A DNA stretch of 20,149 bases from a virus, in the IMG/VR virus record IMGVR_UViG_3300042475_003008, positions 1 to 20,149 of that record. The stretch is one strand, 5' to 3'. Shown in pieces: positions 1 through 6,463 of the stretch (positions are counted from its first letter, which is position 1; the number at the start of each line of letters is the position of its first letter). The translations under genes and the position numbers were made by a program. The notes beneath the pieces are model-generated. The model was not told the DNA's origin, searched no databases, and saw only the letters and a program-made list of their open reading frames with translations.

Positions 1-124
1 CATTGTATTTGGCTTGAGCACCAAAAATACCAATGGTATCTACACCAGTTCGGTTCTTTTTAAGTCTTCCGTTTGTCAAAATATCATTGACAATTCTGAA
101 ATATTCTGTGTCTACTTTATTCAT
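1..124 (-). CDS. thyA: Thymidylate synthase / dCMP hydroxymethylase family protein, N-terminal fragment
   Basis: Partial gene running off the left edge; only the first 41 residues are present. The ATG is at 124-122. Residues 22-36 contain NRTGVDTIGIFGAQ, which matches the thymidylate synthase N-terminal block (DRTGTGTLSIFGHQ in E. coli as I recall it), including the phosphate-binding arginine and the RTG turn. The family makes dTMP from dUMP with methylene-tetrahydrofolate. Phage homologues such as T4 gp42 instead make 5-hydroxymethyl-dCMP and have a KTGV variant; the 'TGV' here is shared with those. The residue that separates the two activities (Asn/Asp in the pyrimidine pocket) lies outside the window. 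The start overlaps the stop of the upstream 83-residue gene by 8 nt. DHFR four genes upstream would recycle the dihydrofolate made by a true thymidylate synthase. Family confident; exact substrate not. Confidence 0.85.
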   Translation of the reverse strand, partial: MNKVDTEYFRIVNDILTNGRLKKNRTGVDTIGIFGAQAKYN

Positions 125-368
125 AGTTTCTTATTTCTTTACTGACATTTGCCAACATATTAACCATAAAGTTATAGAATTCTGTGATTTCTTTATTTTC
201 CACGGTTTTGTTTATTAGAACATCTCTAATGTGTTGTCTGACATCGTTATGTTCATCGTTGAATACTGGACATTTGTTTCCGTATCTTATTTCCATTTCA
301 ACATCTCTGATGCATCTCATGTGATTAACATCATTACGGTTGAATATTTGTATATCTACTTTGTTCAT
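117..368 (-). CDS. Hypothetical protein (83 aa)
   Basis: Not recognised. A small, charged, probably soluble protein with no signal peptide or membrane segment; predicted mostly helical from its spacing of hydrophobic residues. It has only two cysteines, far apart, so no zinc ribbon. The ATG at 368-366 lies just after the TAA of the 74-residue gene, and its own TAA overlaps the start of the thymidylate-synthase-family gene, so it sits inside the co-transcribed chain that begins with RNA ligase. Its coding status rests on the tight packing and unbroken frame. Confidence 0.65.
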   Translation of the reverse strand: MNKVDIQIFNRNDVNHMRCIRDVEMEIRYGNKCPVFNDEHNDVRQHIRDVLINKTVENKEITEFYNFMVNMLANVSKEIRNYE

Positions 369-369
369 A

Positions 370-594
370 TTACTTATTCAATGTATTATCGATAAAGTCG
401 ATGGCCGATCTTTCCCACTCTGCCACATCGGCGATATCGGGTCCAAACTTGGCATCATATGCTATAGTGACAAACTTATGTGTAAGTTCTTTATCACCTT
501 CTTTGATTACAAGTTCACCCTTGTAAGGTTCAACTCGTTCAACGTAAATTTTATACTTTTTATCTAATTCTGCTTCCCAAATGATATAATTCAT
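370..594 (-). CDS. Hypothetical protein (74 aa)
   Basis: Not recognised. The frame can be extended two codons upstream to a TTG at 600, but the ATG at 594-592 is the better start: it lies two bases after the TGA of the glycosyltransferase gene. The product is small, acidic-to-neutral and soluble-looking, with alternating hydrophobic residues in the first half that suggest a beta-rich fold and a helical C-terminus. It is followed one base later by the 83-residue gene. Translation is probably coupled to its neighbours because no Shine-Dalgarno sequence is visible. Confidence 0.65.
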   Translation of the reverse strand: MNYIIWEAELDKKYKIYVERVEPYKGELVIKEGDKELTHKFVTIAYDAKFGPDIADVAEWERSAIDFIDNTLNK

Positions 595-596
595 AT

Positions 597-1364
597 TCAA
601 CTAAATTTCAAGTTTTCATCTTGGGTATAATTGACACTGGTGGGTTCTTTTTTGACGCCTGAATTGAGAAATTCAAAACTATAAGAATACTTTCCAATGT
701 GTGACAACTTTACCCGTGTGTCACTATACAATGGTACACCGATTTGTTTTAGTCGATGACAAAATGCAAAATCTTCACCCAGATATTCACCATCAATCAA
801 AATTGGAAAGAAGTATGGATATACGTTATATTGTCCACCCCAAATCTTGACCTTTTCCATGTTCAGTTCTTTTGCCATCTTTTCATATACACTACGATGC
901 GTATACATGAATCCAGTGGCAGCATAGTTAACTTCGTATATTCCTCCATTCTCACCCAATTGAACGTTTTTGTTCTTAAATTGAGTAGTCAACACTGGCC
1001 ATCCCTTTACACTATAAGGTGCGCTCATAAATGTAAATCCATGACTAATCAATTTTTCCACATCGTAAGGCCAAAACACTACATCAGCATCAATCCAAAA
1101 CAAATGTTCAAAACCAGCATCAAGTGCTTCTTGAGCCATCGCACACCGTCCCTGATCAATAGCAGACCAACCATACTTTCGCCATACTGTATAACCCATC
1201 GATTCCAATTTACGTAACGCATCATCTACGGCGGGTTCAATGTGATGTCCAACAGGAACCAAAATTACAGTTGAACTTTTAGATTTTGCGGTTTGAACGA
1301 TAACTTCTGACGTTTTCTTTTTTGAAAACAAGTTTCTCACAAATGATTTGATTGATGTAAACAT
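597..1364 (-). CDS. GT-A-fold glycosyltransferase-like protein
   Basis: Predicted nucleotide-sugar-dependent glycosyltransferase of 255 residues. A short basic N-terminus (residues 1-30) precedes a Rossmann-like start (VILVPVGHH, 33-41). A DAD motif at 92-94, in the string FWIDADVVFW, is the usual metal and nucleotide-sugar site of GT-A enzymes. GEDFAFCHRLKQIG (195-208) resembles the acceptor-side ED motif of GT2-like and Anp1/Mnn9-like families, and LSHIGKY follows at 219-225. The target could be a virion glycan, host glycan or modified DNA base; the sequence does not say. It lies 15 nt after DHFR and 2 nt before the next gene, inside the RNA-repair/nucleotide operon rather than in the main glycosyltransferase block at 12292-14806. 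Fold confident, donor and acceptor unknown. Confidence 0.75.
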   Translation of the reverse strand: MFTSIKSFVRNLFSKKKTSEVIVQTAKSKSSTVILVPVGHHIEPAVDDALRKLESMGYTVWRKYGWSAIDQGRCAMAQEALDAGFEHLFWIDADVVFWPYDVEKLISHGFTFMSAPYSVKGWPVLTTQFKNKNVQLGENGGIYEVNYAATGFMYTHRSVYEKMAKELNMEKVKIWGGQYNVYPYFFPILIDGEYLGEDFAFCHRLKQIGVPLYSDTRVKLSHIGKYSYSFEFLNSGVKKEPTSVNYTQDENLKFS

Positions 1365-1379
1365 ATTTTTGATATATAG

Positions 1380-1856
1380 TTAGTTTCGAGTGTAACGAAA
1401 TATTTTATGTCCGTCTTCTAAAGACGCAATTAATGTAGTTTGATTCAATGAATCGCTAAATGGTGGCATATATGTGTCTCCATCATAAGAACCATTAACA
1501 TGCGTAACATAAAATTCTTTGATAAAATCCATGAATAACGTATATGTCTTTGCACCTCCGATAACAATAACATCTCGTTTTTCTGCAATTCCCAACACAT
1601 CAAACAGTGACACCGTACACATTGCTGTGTCATTTACTGGGTTGAACCATCGATCCTGAAAAGAATCGGTCAATACCAACAGTTTACGACCCGGCAAAGG
1701 TGGCAAAGTTTTGTATGTCGTAGACCCAACAACAAGATATTGATTTGCTGTAAAAGTCTTGAACCACTGAAAGTCTTCTTTGATGGTAGGCCAGGGAAGT
1801 CCACCACCCCGTCCGATTAGACGGTTATTATCCATTGCTGCAATTGCTTTAATCAT
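1380..1856 (-). CDS. folA: Dihydrofolate reductase
   Basis: NADPH-dependent reduction of dihydrofolate to tetrahydrofolate. The 158-residue length is normal for bacterial and phage DHFR. Visible motifs in order: IAAMDNNRLIGRGGGLPW (5-22) with the substrate-loop LPW; EDFQWFK (27-33), where Asp28 aligns with the catalytic acid; VVGSTTYKTLPPLPGRK (42-58), the cofactor-binding 'MGRxTWES..PLPGR' block; VIVIGGAKTY (96-105), the GG cofactor loop; and YVTHVNGSYDGDTYMPPF (116-133), with the conserved acidic turn and final strand. The start overlaps the stop of the CysC-like kinase gene by 4 nt (ATGA). It is in the same operon as the thymidylate-synthase-family gene, the classic pairing in phage dTMP synthesis. 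Confidence 0.95.
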   Translation of the reverse strand: MIKAIAAMDNNRLIGRGGGLPWPTIKEDFQWFKTFTANQYLVVGSTTYKTLPPLPGRKLLVLTDSFQDRWFNPVNDTAMCTVSLFDVLGIAEKRDVIVIGGAKTYTLFMDFIKEFYVTHVNGSYDGDTYMPPFSDSLNQTTLIASLEDGHKIFRYTRN

Positions 1857-2281
1857 GAGTTTATATATTCTTTGGCTTTGGCCAAAGTTTCAAGGACATC
1901 GTTAGTATCGGTATCAATATGCAAGTAATTATTAACCGGTGGCGAATAATAGTCAACCATTTTACCTTCTCGTTCACGATTCGATTTCAAATAGATTTCT
2001 TTAACGTTAGTCTTTGTTTTAATCCAATCACGTTGATCACGAAATGGACTAACTACAGACACAATATTGTAATCGTATTTGTGTTCATCAACCAAAATAT
2101 TGGTCATGATTCGTTCTATATTTAGTCTACGTCCAACCCGTGAGTAATCATTGTTGTCTGTCAATTTACGAAACATATCACCGTCCATAATCCGACAAGA
2201 TTTGTGTCGGAAATAATCACGCAAATTTAAAGCCAGTGTCGTTTTTCCACTAGCAGGTTGTCCTGTAATCCAAATTATCAT
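1853..2281 (-). CDS. CysC-like (adenylylsulfate-kinase-related) P-loop kinase
   Basis: P-loop kinase of 142 residues most like adenylylsulfate kinase. Walker A is GQPASGKTT (7-15). DGDMFRKL (33-40) is equivalent to the APS-kinase 'DGDNxR' substrate motif, SRVGRRLNIERI (47-58) to 'SxxDRxENIRRI', and VVSPFRDQRD (76-85) to the 'SPYRxxR' segment. The C-terminal part is short and lacks the 'KGLYKKA' lysine loop of true APS kinases; REREGKMVDYYSPP stands in its place. Sulfate activation is therefore doubtful, and phosphorylation of another small nucleotide or sugar is as likely. It overlaps both neighbours by 4 nt: the receiver-like gene upstream and DHFR downstream. Superfamily confident, substrate unknown. 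Confidence 0.8.
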   Translation of the reverse strand: MIIWITGQPASGKTTLALNLRDYFRHKSCRIMDGDMFRKLTDNNDYSRVGRRLNIERIMTNILVDEHKYDYNIVSVVSPFRDQRDWIKTKTNVKEIYLKSNREREGKMVDYYSPPVNNYLHIDTDTNDVLETLAKAKEYINS

Positions 2282-2670
2282 GGCAACGAAAAACTTCTAT
2301 TGTAACTATTGACGTAACTAACAATATTCTTTTTTCCAACGGGATTCATGCTGTGTACAGCAAACCTCGGATGTTTGATTCCCTTATTCATACACTGGTT
2401 GACCAAAAACTGAGCACACTCGTAGCCAGTCTTTTCCCGATACTTGTTATAATTGATGTCGTTCTGGTTTAAAGTAATGATGGGTTGATAGTGTTGATCA
2501 GACAAATCGTGGTCATACGTAACAAAAGTTGGAATGCCTTTGCTTACAATCGTATTACGAAACTCTTCGTAATTTCTTACGATAAGCCATTCAACTGTAG
2601 GTAACTTAATCCAAGTTACATCTTCTGGAACTCGGATGTCATCCAAAAAAATATTGTAGGGTTCTTTCAT
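2278..2670 (-). CDS. cREC-type receiver-domain protein, predicted cyclic-phosphate processing
   Basis: A 130-residue protein matching, from memory, the small family described as 'cyclic-phosphate processing receiver domain' (cREC). Visible signature: FLDDIRVP (8-15), with the acidic pair of receiver domains; FVTYDHDLSD (49-58); KTGYECAQFLV (80-90); and FAVHSMNPVGKKNI (103-116). The conserved Asp and His residues could form an active site. The family has been predicted from gene neighbourhoods to act in RNA repair on 2',3'-cyclic phosphates; I know of no direct assay. That prediction fits its place here, directly downstream of a polynucleotide-kinase-type kinase and an RNA ligase. The start is 13 nt after the kinase stop, and its end overlaps the CysC-like gene by 4 nt. 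Family fairly confident, chemistry inferred. Confidence 0.7.
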   Translation of the reverse strand: MKEPYNIFLDDIRVPEDVTWIKLPTVEWLIVRNYEEFRNTIVSKGIPTFVTYDHDLSDQHYQPIITLNQNDINYNKYREKTGYECAQFLVNQCMNKGIKHPRFAVHSMNPVGKKNIVSYVNSYNRSFSLP

Positions 2671-2683
2671 AGTTTTATATAGA

Positions 2684-3145
2684 TTACTTCACAAAATGAA
2701 CAATGTCAAATCCTTCTTCTCTGGAAGGTGTAACATAATTGTTCAACATACGTTCAATAACATCAGCCGGAACGTCACGTCCACCCTCTGCCCCACGCTT
2801 TTTATTCCGTTCAATAAGAATGTCCTTGTCAACAATAAAAACGTATGCCTCAAGAACAACACCATATTTTTTTGCTAATTCAACCCAAGGTTTTCGAGCC
2901 TTACGATGCATATTGGTCGCGTCGATCAACACGGTATTTCCGTTTCGGACCAAACTATCTGCTTCAGCTTCCATATATTGGAAAACCTTACCGCTCACGC
3001 TTTGATCGTTTTCATCTCTTCCATAGACTGCTCTAAGAGCATCACTACTAAGTACACTCACATGCGGGTGGGAGCGGTTGTATTTTTCAATCCAAGTTGA
3101 CTTGCCACTACCGGGAGCACCAACCATAACAATAATTTTATTCAT
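2684..3145 (-). CDS. Polynucleotide-kinase-type P-loop kinase (kinase domain only)
   Basis: A 153-residue AAA_33/PNK-type kinase, predicted to phosphorylate 5'-OH ends of RNA. Motifs: Walker A GAPGSGKST (9-17); LSSDALRAVYG (32-42), where the 'SSD' acid is the general base in T4 Pnkp-like kinases; VLIDATNMHRKAR (72-84), with the typical DATN; IERNKKR (111-117), the lid arginines; and GRDVPADVIERM (122-133), then PSREEGFDIV. T4 Pnkp carries a C-terminal HAD 3'-phosphatase that is absent here, so 3'-end healing must come from another protein. It starts 2 nt after the RNA ligase stop and is followed 13 nt later by the cREC-like gene. Kinase fold is certain; the polynucleotide substrate is inferred from motif pattern and neighbours. 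Confidence 0.85.
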   Translation of the reverse strand: MNKIIVMVGAPGSGKSTWIEKYNRSHPHVSVLSSDALRAVYGRDENDQSVSGKVFQYMEAEADSLVRNGNTVLIDATNMHRKARKPWVELAKKYGVVLEAYVFIVDKDILIERNKKRGAEGGRDVPADVIERMLNNYVTPSREEGFDIVHFVK

Positions 3146-3147
3146 TT

Positions 3148-4161
3148 TTATCCGTGTTTCAGTTCAAACTGTTCGCTGATAATCTTTCCGGTCAAACGTC
3201 CTTTTAGAGTCTCACTATAAGTCTCCACAAGAGGACGAACAACAATTCCCTCAGCAAAATTGCCGTTCTCGTACACTAAGTTATTTGCCATCTCTTGAAG
3301 TTGAGGAAGAGTCTTGTTGAACTCTGTACCAACATCCAACGTTTCAACAATAGGAACGTAATTGTAAAAACAAAATTCCTGTAACTCAGTCCATCCAAGA
3401 TACATACCCTTGTCAATATCAAACAAGTTAAATGCTCTGAATTGAATTTCGGACACACCCAACAAGTTGCCGTTAATGCCAGGTCCATAAACCTCACCTT
3501 GTACGGCAAGATTTCGACCAGACGCTTTCAGTTTCTCTTCAAGACCATACTTTTCAGCAATACGCCAAAAAGCGTTTTTCTCGTCGTGTTTCAACTGATA
3601 GTTACGACTGCACACTCCAAACAGACCATCCTTGATGTAGTAAGTTCCACTGCTACCATCAACCTTAACGGTGATGTAGTACGGCTTACCAGTCAACTCA
3701 TCAATGATCTCTGGATTGTTCTTGATGTTGTCTTCATCCGTCTTGGGAATGTAACTTGGTCGTAATCCAAACACTTGGCCAGCCAATTGAGCCGGAAGAG
3801 GCTTTTCGTAGTGTTTGGCATAAACATATTGACTCACATCACTTCCGATAATGCCCGGTTCAGAAAACACAACGGTATCGTGTCCAAGCTGCTTGAACAG
3901 AGTCAACGGAAACGCAATTCCTTGACTGATTTGTCCACGAAGTTTGACGGTCTTGATACGAAAGTGTTTGCTGCTCAAGAATTGATACGGTGGCTTGTCT
4001 TCAAGAACGCTATCAATGCAAATATAAATGCACATATCACCTTTCTTGAACTCCCCCTTCTTGATGCACACCTGCCATCCCTTGATGGTTGCGAGTTCCA
4101 ACGCATCGGCGTTGGGATGTGGTTTGACTTCGATAATTTCTTCGATTGTAGCGACTTTCAT
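3148..4161 (-). CDS. RNA ligase, DRB0094 (Rnl5) family
   Basis: ATP-dependent RNA ligase of 337 residues that seals 3'-OH/5'-phosphate ends through a lysyl-AMP intermediate. The N-terminal third (1-110) is the OB-like module typical of the Deinococcus DRB0094 group, with PHPNADALELATIKGWQ (15-30), GDMCIYICIDSVL (41-53) and KLRGQISQGIAFP (73-85). The nucleotidyltransferase domain has motif I KVDGSS (Lys166 is the predicted nucleophile), CSRNYQL (184-190), QGEVYG (221-226), motif III FRAFNLFDI (241-249), motif IV EGIVVRP (304-310) and motif V GKIIS (325-329). It is the first gene of an operon with its own promoter at 4168-4196, whose -10 box ends 6 nt before the ATG. The kinase gene follows after 2 nt. 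Family assignment is strong. Confidence 0.92.
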   Translation of the reverse strand: MKVATIEEIIEVKPHPNADALELATIKGWQVCIKKGEFKKGDMCIYICIDSVLEDKPPYQFLSSKHFRIKTVKLRGQISQGIAFPLTLFKQLGHDTVVFSEPGIIGSDVSQYVYAKHYEKPLPAQLAGQVFGLRPSYIPKTDEDNIKNNPEIIDELTGKPYYITVKVDGSSGTYYIKDGLFGVCSRNYQLKHDEKNAFWRIAEKYGLEEKLKASGRNLAVQGEVYGPGINGNLLGVSEIQFRAFNLFDIDKGMYLGWTELQEFCFYNYVPIVETLDVGTEFNKTLPQLQEMANNLVYENGNFAEGIVVRPLVETYSETLKGRLTGKIISEQFELKHG

Positions 4162-4167
4162 AACTTT

Positions 4168-4196
4168 ACTTTAGACTATATAGTGGTTACTGTCAA
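4168..4196 (-). promoter_or_regulatory. Promoter of the RNA-repair operon
   Basis: On the minus strand TTGACA (4196-4191) is followed after 17 nt by TAAAGT (4173-4168), and the ligase ATG begins 6 nt later. A transcript starting at the usual distance from the -10 box would begin at or next to the ATG, with no room for a ribosome binding site. It lies just downstream of the terminator at 4200-4223, so it opens a new transcription unit. Confidence 0.7.
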
Positions 4197-4199
4197 CAA

Positions 4200-4223
4200 A
4201 AAACCCACCTTTCGGTGGGTTTT
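4200..4223 (-). terminator. Rho-independent terminator after the DUF262-HNH gene
   Basis: Perfect 10-bp inverted repeat AAAACCCACC / GGTGGGTTTT with a 4-nt loop. Read on the minus strand it continues into a run of T residues. It begins 18 nt after the stop of the DUF262-HNH gene and directly precedes the promoter of the RNA ligase operon. Confidence 0.9.
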
Positions 4224-4241
4224 CGTATCATATGTGGATCG

Positions 4242-5828
4242 TTATCCTACTTTCTGTTTCATATATTGATCAAAATGTTCGGCACCCTGTTTAAGGTTAT
4301 CAAACTTGTTGATCAAGACCGTGTTATCTACACTGGAATCTCCTCCTTTGGAGTGAGCAACCACATGACCCTTTACGAGGTCGTCGATTGGCATATCTTC
4401 TCCGGTAACCGCGTCTTTTCCGTTTTGACGAACATACACTGTGAGTGCTTCTACATCAGAGATGGTACGACGTTTGTCTTTGGCTAAGATACCAATTGAC
4501 TTCAATTGTTCTGGATTATTGACGTAAGATTCAAATGACTTTTCCCATTCAGAAAAAATTCCATCAAGTTCATCTTTGTTACGATGCGCCTTACGAGTTT
4601 TCAATCCGTATGCACTTTCAACTGGTTTACCGGTAACAGGATCAATTTGAACGACCAATTGATTTTGAACTGGATCAAATGTTTTGACTTGAGATAGGTC
4701 ACAATGAGTCACCCAGAACCACATGAAGAACTTACGAGGATCTTCATATTCAACTTCACAATTCTTCAAGTAATACTTTTCAATGTGGAACAATAGAGAA
4801 TACAGTGTAAACAGTGTACCTTTGTTAAGCAACATACCCGAGTTACGTTGAACGTTGTTGAATTGAACCATATTGTGAATCAATGTCAACCTATCCTTTA
4901 CGGTATTCAACAACTTTCTGAATGATCCTTCCTTGGAATATCGTTCATATAGATTATCCAATGATTGAATTCCTACACTGAAGTGTGCGTTTCTATCAAA
5001 GTCATCTTCAAACAAACAAAGTTCAGCCAGAGTGCGTTCCATTTCGTAACGTCCAAAGCTAATCTTTGTCCATCGTCCTACAACTTTTCCAGAAGTTGAA
5101 GTTGTGACTTCAAACAACGGATGAAGTTTGAATGTCTTGTGTGTTTCCGCGTCATATCGTGCAGTTTTACGAATGGCGACACATGCTTCTCCACCAAATG
5201 CGTTCCGCATTTCTTGGTCATTAAGCTTGGTTTTGTTGTTGATCTTACGAAAGATGTCAGCAATTTCATCAATTTGATAATTGACATACTGAGAGACATC
5301 AAAAGTACGTTCAACGAGAACATCCTCAAGGTATGAATCCAATTCCGGACTATACTGACGAAGATTGTTCAATTCTTTCCATGACATTCCACCCATGTTC
5401 AAAATCTTTCCTTGATATGGAACAATAATGTCATCATCCAAGTGATACTTGCTATCATCTTGAAAGAAGTCATAAATGGCACGAAGACGTTGACCACCTT
5501 CAACAACTTGCAACTTTACATGACCAGTGTCATCAGCAACTTCACGAATATGAAGTTTATCAAAGTGACTAAATCCGTCCTTTGCGAACAATGTTGATAC
5601 CCATTGTCTTCCAAAGCCAGACCAGCCGGTTACTTGTCCACGTTGATAATCTTCGGGAAATTCAAATCCTTTGGATTTGAATGTGTTGATGATAAACTTG
5701 ATTGAATAGTGTTTACGATCAACTCGCTTGTGGTTTGATTGAACTACAATACCGTCTCCAACGACCTTATTGAGTTTTTCCTGCGTTTTAGAGCCAACGA
5801 TTGGCGTCTTGTATATTTTATCAGTCAT
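4242..5828 (-). CDS. DUF262-domain protein with C-terminal HNH nuclease motif
   Basis: A 528-residue protein with an N-terminal DUF262 (ParB/GmrS-like) domain and a C-terminal HNH-type region. The DUF262 region shows PEDYQRGQVTGW (58-69), the 'YQR..xW' block, and VVEGGQRLRAIYDFF (108-122), the nucleotide-binding 'DGQQR' block in the form EGGQR. A helical middle section follows. The end (about 472-511) reads DAVTGEDMP, then GHVVAHSKGGDSSVDNTVLI, with His488, His492 and Asn502/Asn511 in HNH spacing. The zinc cysteines often found in HNH proteins are missing. Known relatives include the GmrSD type IV restriction enzymes that cut modified DNA using NTP. In a phage it might attack competing or host DNA; this is inference. 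It is monocistronic, with its own promoter (5843-5870) and terminator (4200-4223). Confidence 0.82.
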   Translation of the reverse strand: MTDKIYKTPIVGSKTQEKLNKVVGDGIVVQSNHKRVDRKHYSIKFIINTFKSKGFEFPEDYQRGQVTGWSGFGRQWVSTLFAKDGFSHFDKLHIREVADDTGHVKLQVVEGGQRLRAIYDFFQDDSKYHLDDDIIVPYQGKILNMGGMSWKELNNLRQYSPELDSYLEDVLVERTFDVSQYVNYQIDEIADIFRKINNKTKLNDQEMRNAFGGEACVAIRKTARYDAETHKTFKLHPLFEVTTSTSGKVVGRWTKISFGRYEMERTLAELCLFEDDFDRNAHFSVGIQSLDNLYERYSKEGSFRKLLNTVKDRLTLIHNMVQFNNVQRNSGMLLNKGTLFTLYSLLFHIEKYYLKNCEVEYEDPRKFFMWFWVTHCDLSQVKTFDPVQNQLVVQIDPVTGKPVESAYGLKTRKAHRNKDELDGIFSEWEKSFESYVNNPEQLKSIGILAKDKRRTISDVEALTVYVRQNGKDAVTGEDMPIDDLVKGHVVAHSKGGDSSVDNTVLINKFDNLKQGAEHFDQYMKQKVG

Positions 5829-5842
5829 ATGTAATTGTAACC

Positions 5843-5870
5843 ACTATAACTCAACAGTTTAAACTTCCAA
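5843..5870 (-). promoter_or_regulatory. Putative promoter of the DUF262-HNH gene
   Basis: Minus-strand TTGGAA (5870-5865), 16-nt spacer, TATAGT (5848-5843), then 14 nt to the ATG at 5828. Unlike most promoters in this window it leaves a short leader, although no Shine-Dalgarno sequence is visible in it. Confidence 0.5.
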
Positions 5871-5887
5871 GTTTTAGACTAATGATG

Positions 5888-5923
5888 TTGATACTAATCA
5901 CTCTATATTTCTGTTAGTATCAA
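5888..5923. repeat. 10-bp inverted repeat in the 5829-5970 intergenic region
   Basis: TTGATACTAA (5888-5897) and TTAGTATCAA (5914-5923) form a perfect 10-bp inverted repeat around a 16-nt AT-rich centre. It lies about 20 bp upstream of the putative -35 box of the DUF262-HNH gene and about 50 bp after the end of the 72-residue gene. It has no T-run, so it looks more like a protein-binding site or a weak hairpin than a terminator. Confidence 0.6.
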
Positions 5924-5970
5924 TAACAGTGTCTTTCACCATTGACTTACAATCGTCACACTAAAACATA

Positions 5971-6189
5971 TTATGCGACTTCCTCAAAGATTTCTTTTTT
6001 TGTTGTTGGCTGAGACTTTTGTGTTTCAAATAACTTTTCTGACTTCTCAATCACCGATTTGATAAAGTCATCGGTAAGACCAGTATACACACCTCTAGCA
6101 AGATCTTCTTTGACAGCACCTTGCTTCCATTTTGGGAGTTTAACAAATTCTTCATTGTATACCTTTTTGTAGAGTTCAGCCATTTGCAT
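5971..6189 (-). CDS. Hypothetical protein (72 aa)
   Basis: Not recognised. A small, highly charged, probably all-helical soluble protein. Two in-frame ATGs exist (6189 and 6183); the second gives a 70-residue product beginning MAELYKK, and neither has a clear ribosome binding site. It lies 5 nt after the stop of the zinc-ribbon gene and is the last gene of that two-gene unit. The 141-bp gap downstream holds an inverted repeat and the promoter of the DUF262-HNH gene. Confidence 0.6.
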   Translation of the reverse strand: MQMAELYKKVYNEEFVKLPKWKQGAVKEDLARGVYTGLTDDFIKSVIEKSEKLFETQKSQPTTKKEIFEEVA

Positions 6190-6194
6190 ATTGA

Positions 6195-6446
6195 TTAGAA
6201 AGAAGTGGAGATTCGACTAGCGTAGCCCATGTTGCTGCCTTTGTTCATACGATAAGAAACCTTGCTGTAGTTATCAAACCCCGCCTTGGAGGTAATAACG
6301 ATGCTGCCGGCCGTTTTATGACCGTAGTGTACGTAACCAAATGGCTTCTTCTTGAGTGCAATCTTTTCTCCACATGCAATACACACCTTGAATCCAAGAT
6401 TGAGACGTTCTTCAGGAATTTCGTTTCCACATCCACAGTTCTTCAT
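6195..6446 (-). CDS. Small zinc-ribbon protein, DksA/TraR-like finger
   Basis: An 83-residue protein whose N-terminus reads CGCGNEIPEERL and then VCIACGEK. Cysteines at 4, 6, 22 and 25 and the 'IPxxRL' linker resemble the C-terminal zinc finger of DksA/TraR proteins, though the first pair is CxC instead of CxxC. The remaining 55 residues are basic and unrecognised (GYVHYGHKTAG, then a Ser/Tyr-rich tail), so it is not a full DksA, which has a coiled coil in front of the finger. It could bind nucleic acid or RNA polymerase; that is inference. It is first in a two-gene unit, with a promoter overlapped by a near-perfect palindrome (6449-6463), which suggests regulation at this site. Confidence 0.7.
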   Translation of the reverse strand: MKNCGCGNEIPEERLNLGFKVCIACGEKIALKKKPFGYVHYGHKTAGSIVITSKAGFDNYSKVSYRMNKGSNMGYASRISTSF

Positions 6447-6448
6447 AC

Positions 6449-6463
6449 GGTACAGACTGTACC
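6449..6463. promoter_or_regulatory. Palindromic operator-like site GGTACAG-A-CTGTACC
   Basis: Perfect 7-bp inverted repeat around a single central base, lying 2 nt upstream of the zinc-ribbon ATG and covering the predicted -10 box (6456-6461). The arms and position are what a dimeric repressor site would look like. The one-base centre makes an RNA hairpin unlikely. Confidence 0.6.

Noticed and set aside
117-368. Similar first codons (MNKVD) of the 83-residue gene and the thymidylate-synthase-family gene, seeming to be a duplication
   Set aside because: Only five residues match and similarity stops there; the upstream bases differ. Chance is enough.
756-1217. Long plus-strand open frame of 153 codons
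   Set aside because: It is antisense to the glycosyltransferase gene, which has clear motifs, and the predicted protein has no recognisable pattern. Similar plus-strand frames across the window mirror minus-strand genes.
3775-4269. Plus-strand open frame of 164 codons
   Set aside because: It runs antisense through the RNA ligase N-terminal domain and across its promoter and the terminator, so it is a shadow frame.
4242-5828. HNH motif as evidence for a homing endonuclease
   Set aside because: The HNH is at the end of a DUF262 protein, not free-standing or intronic, and no interrupted gene is next to it.
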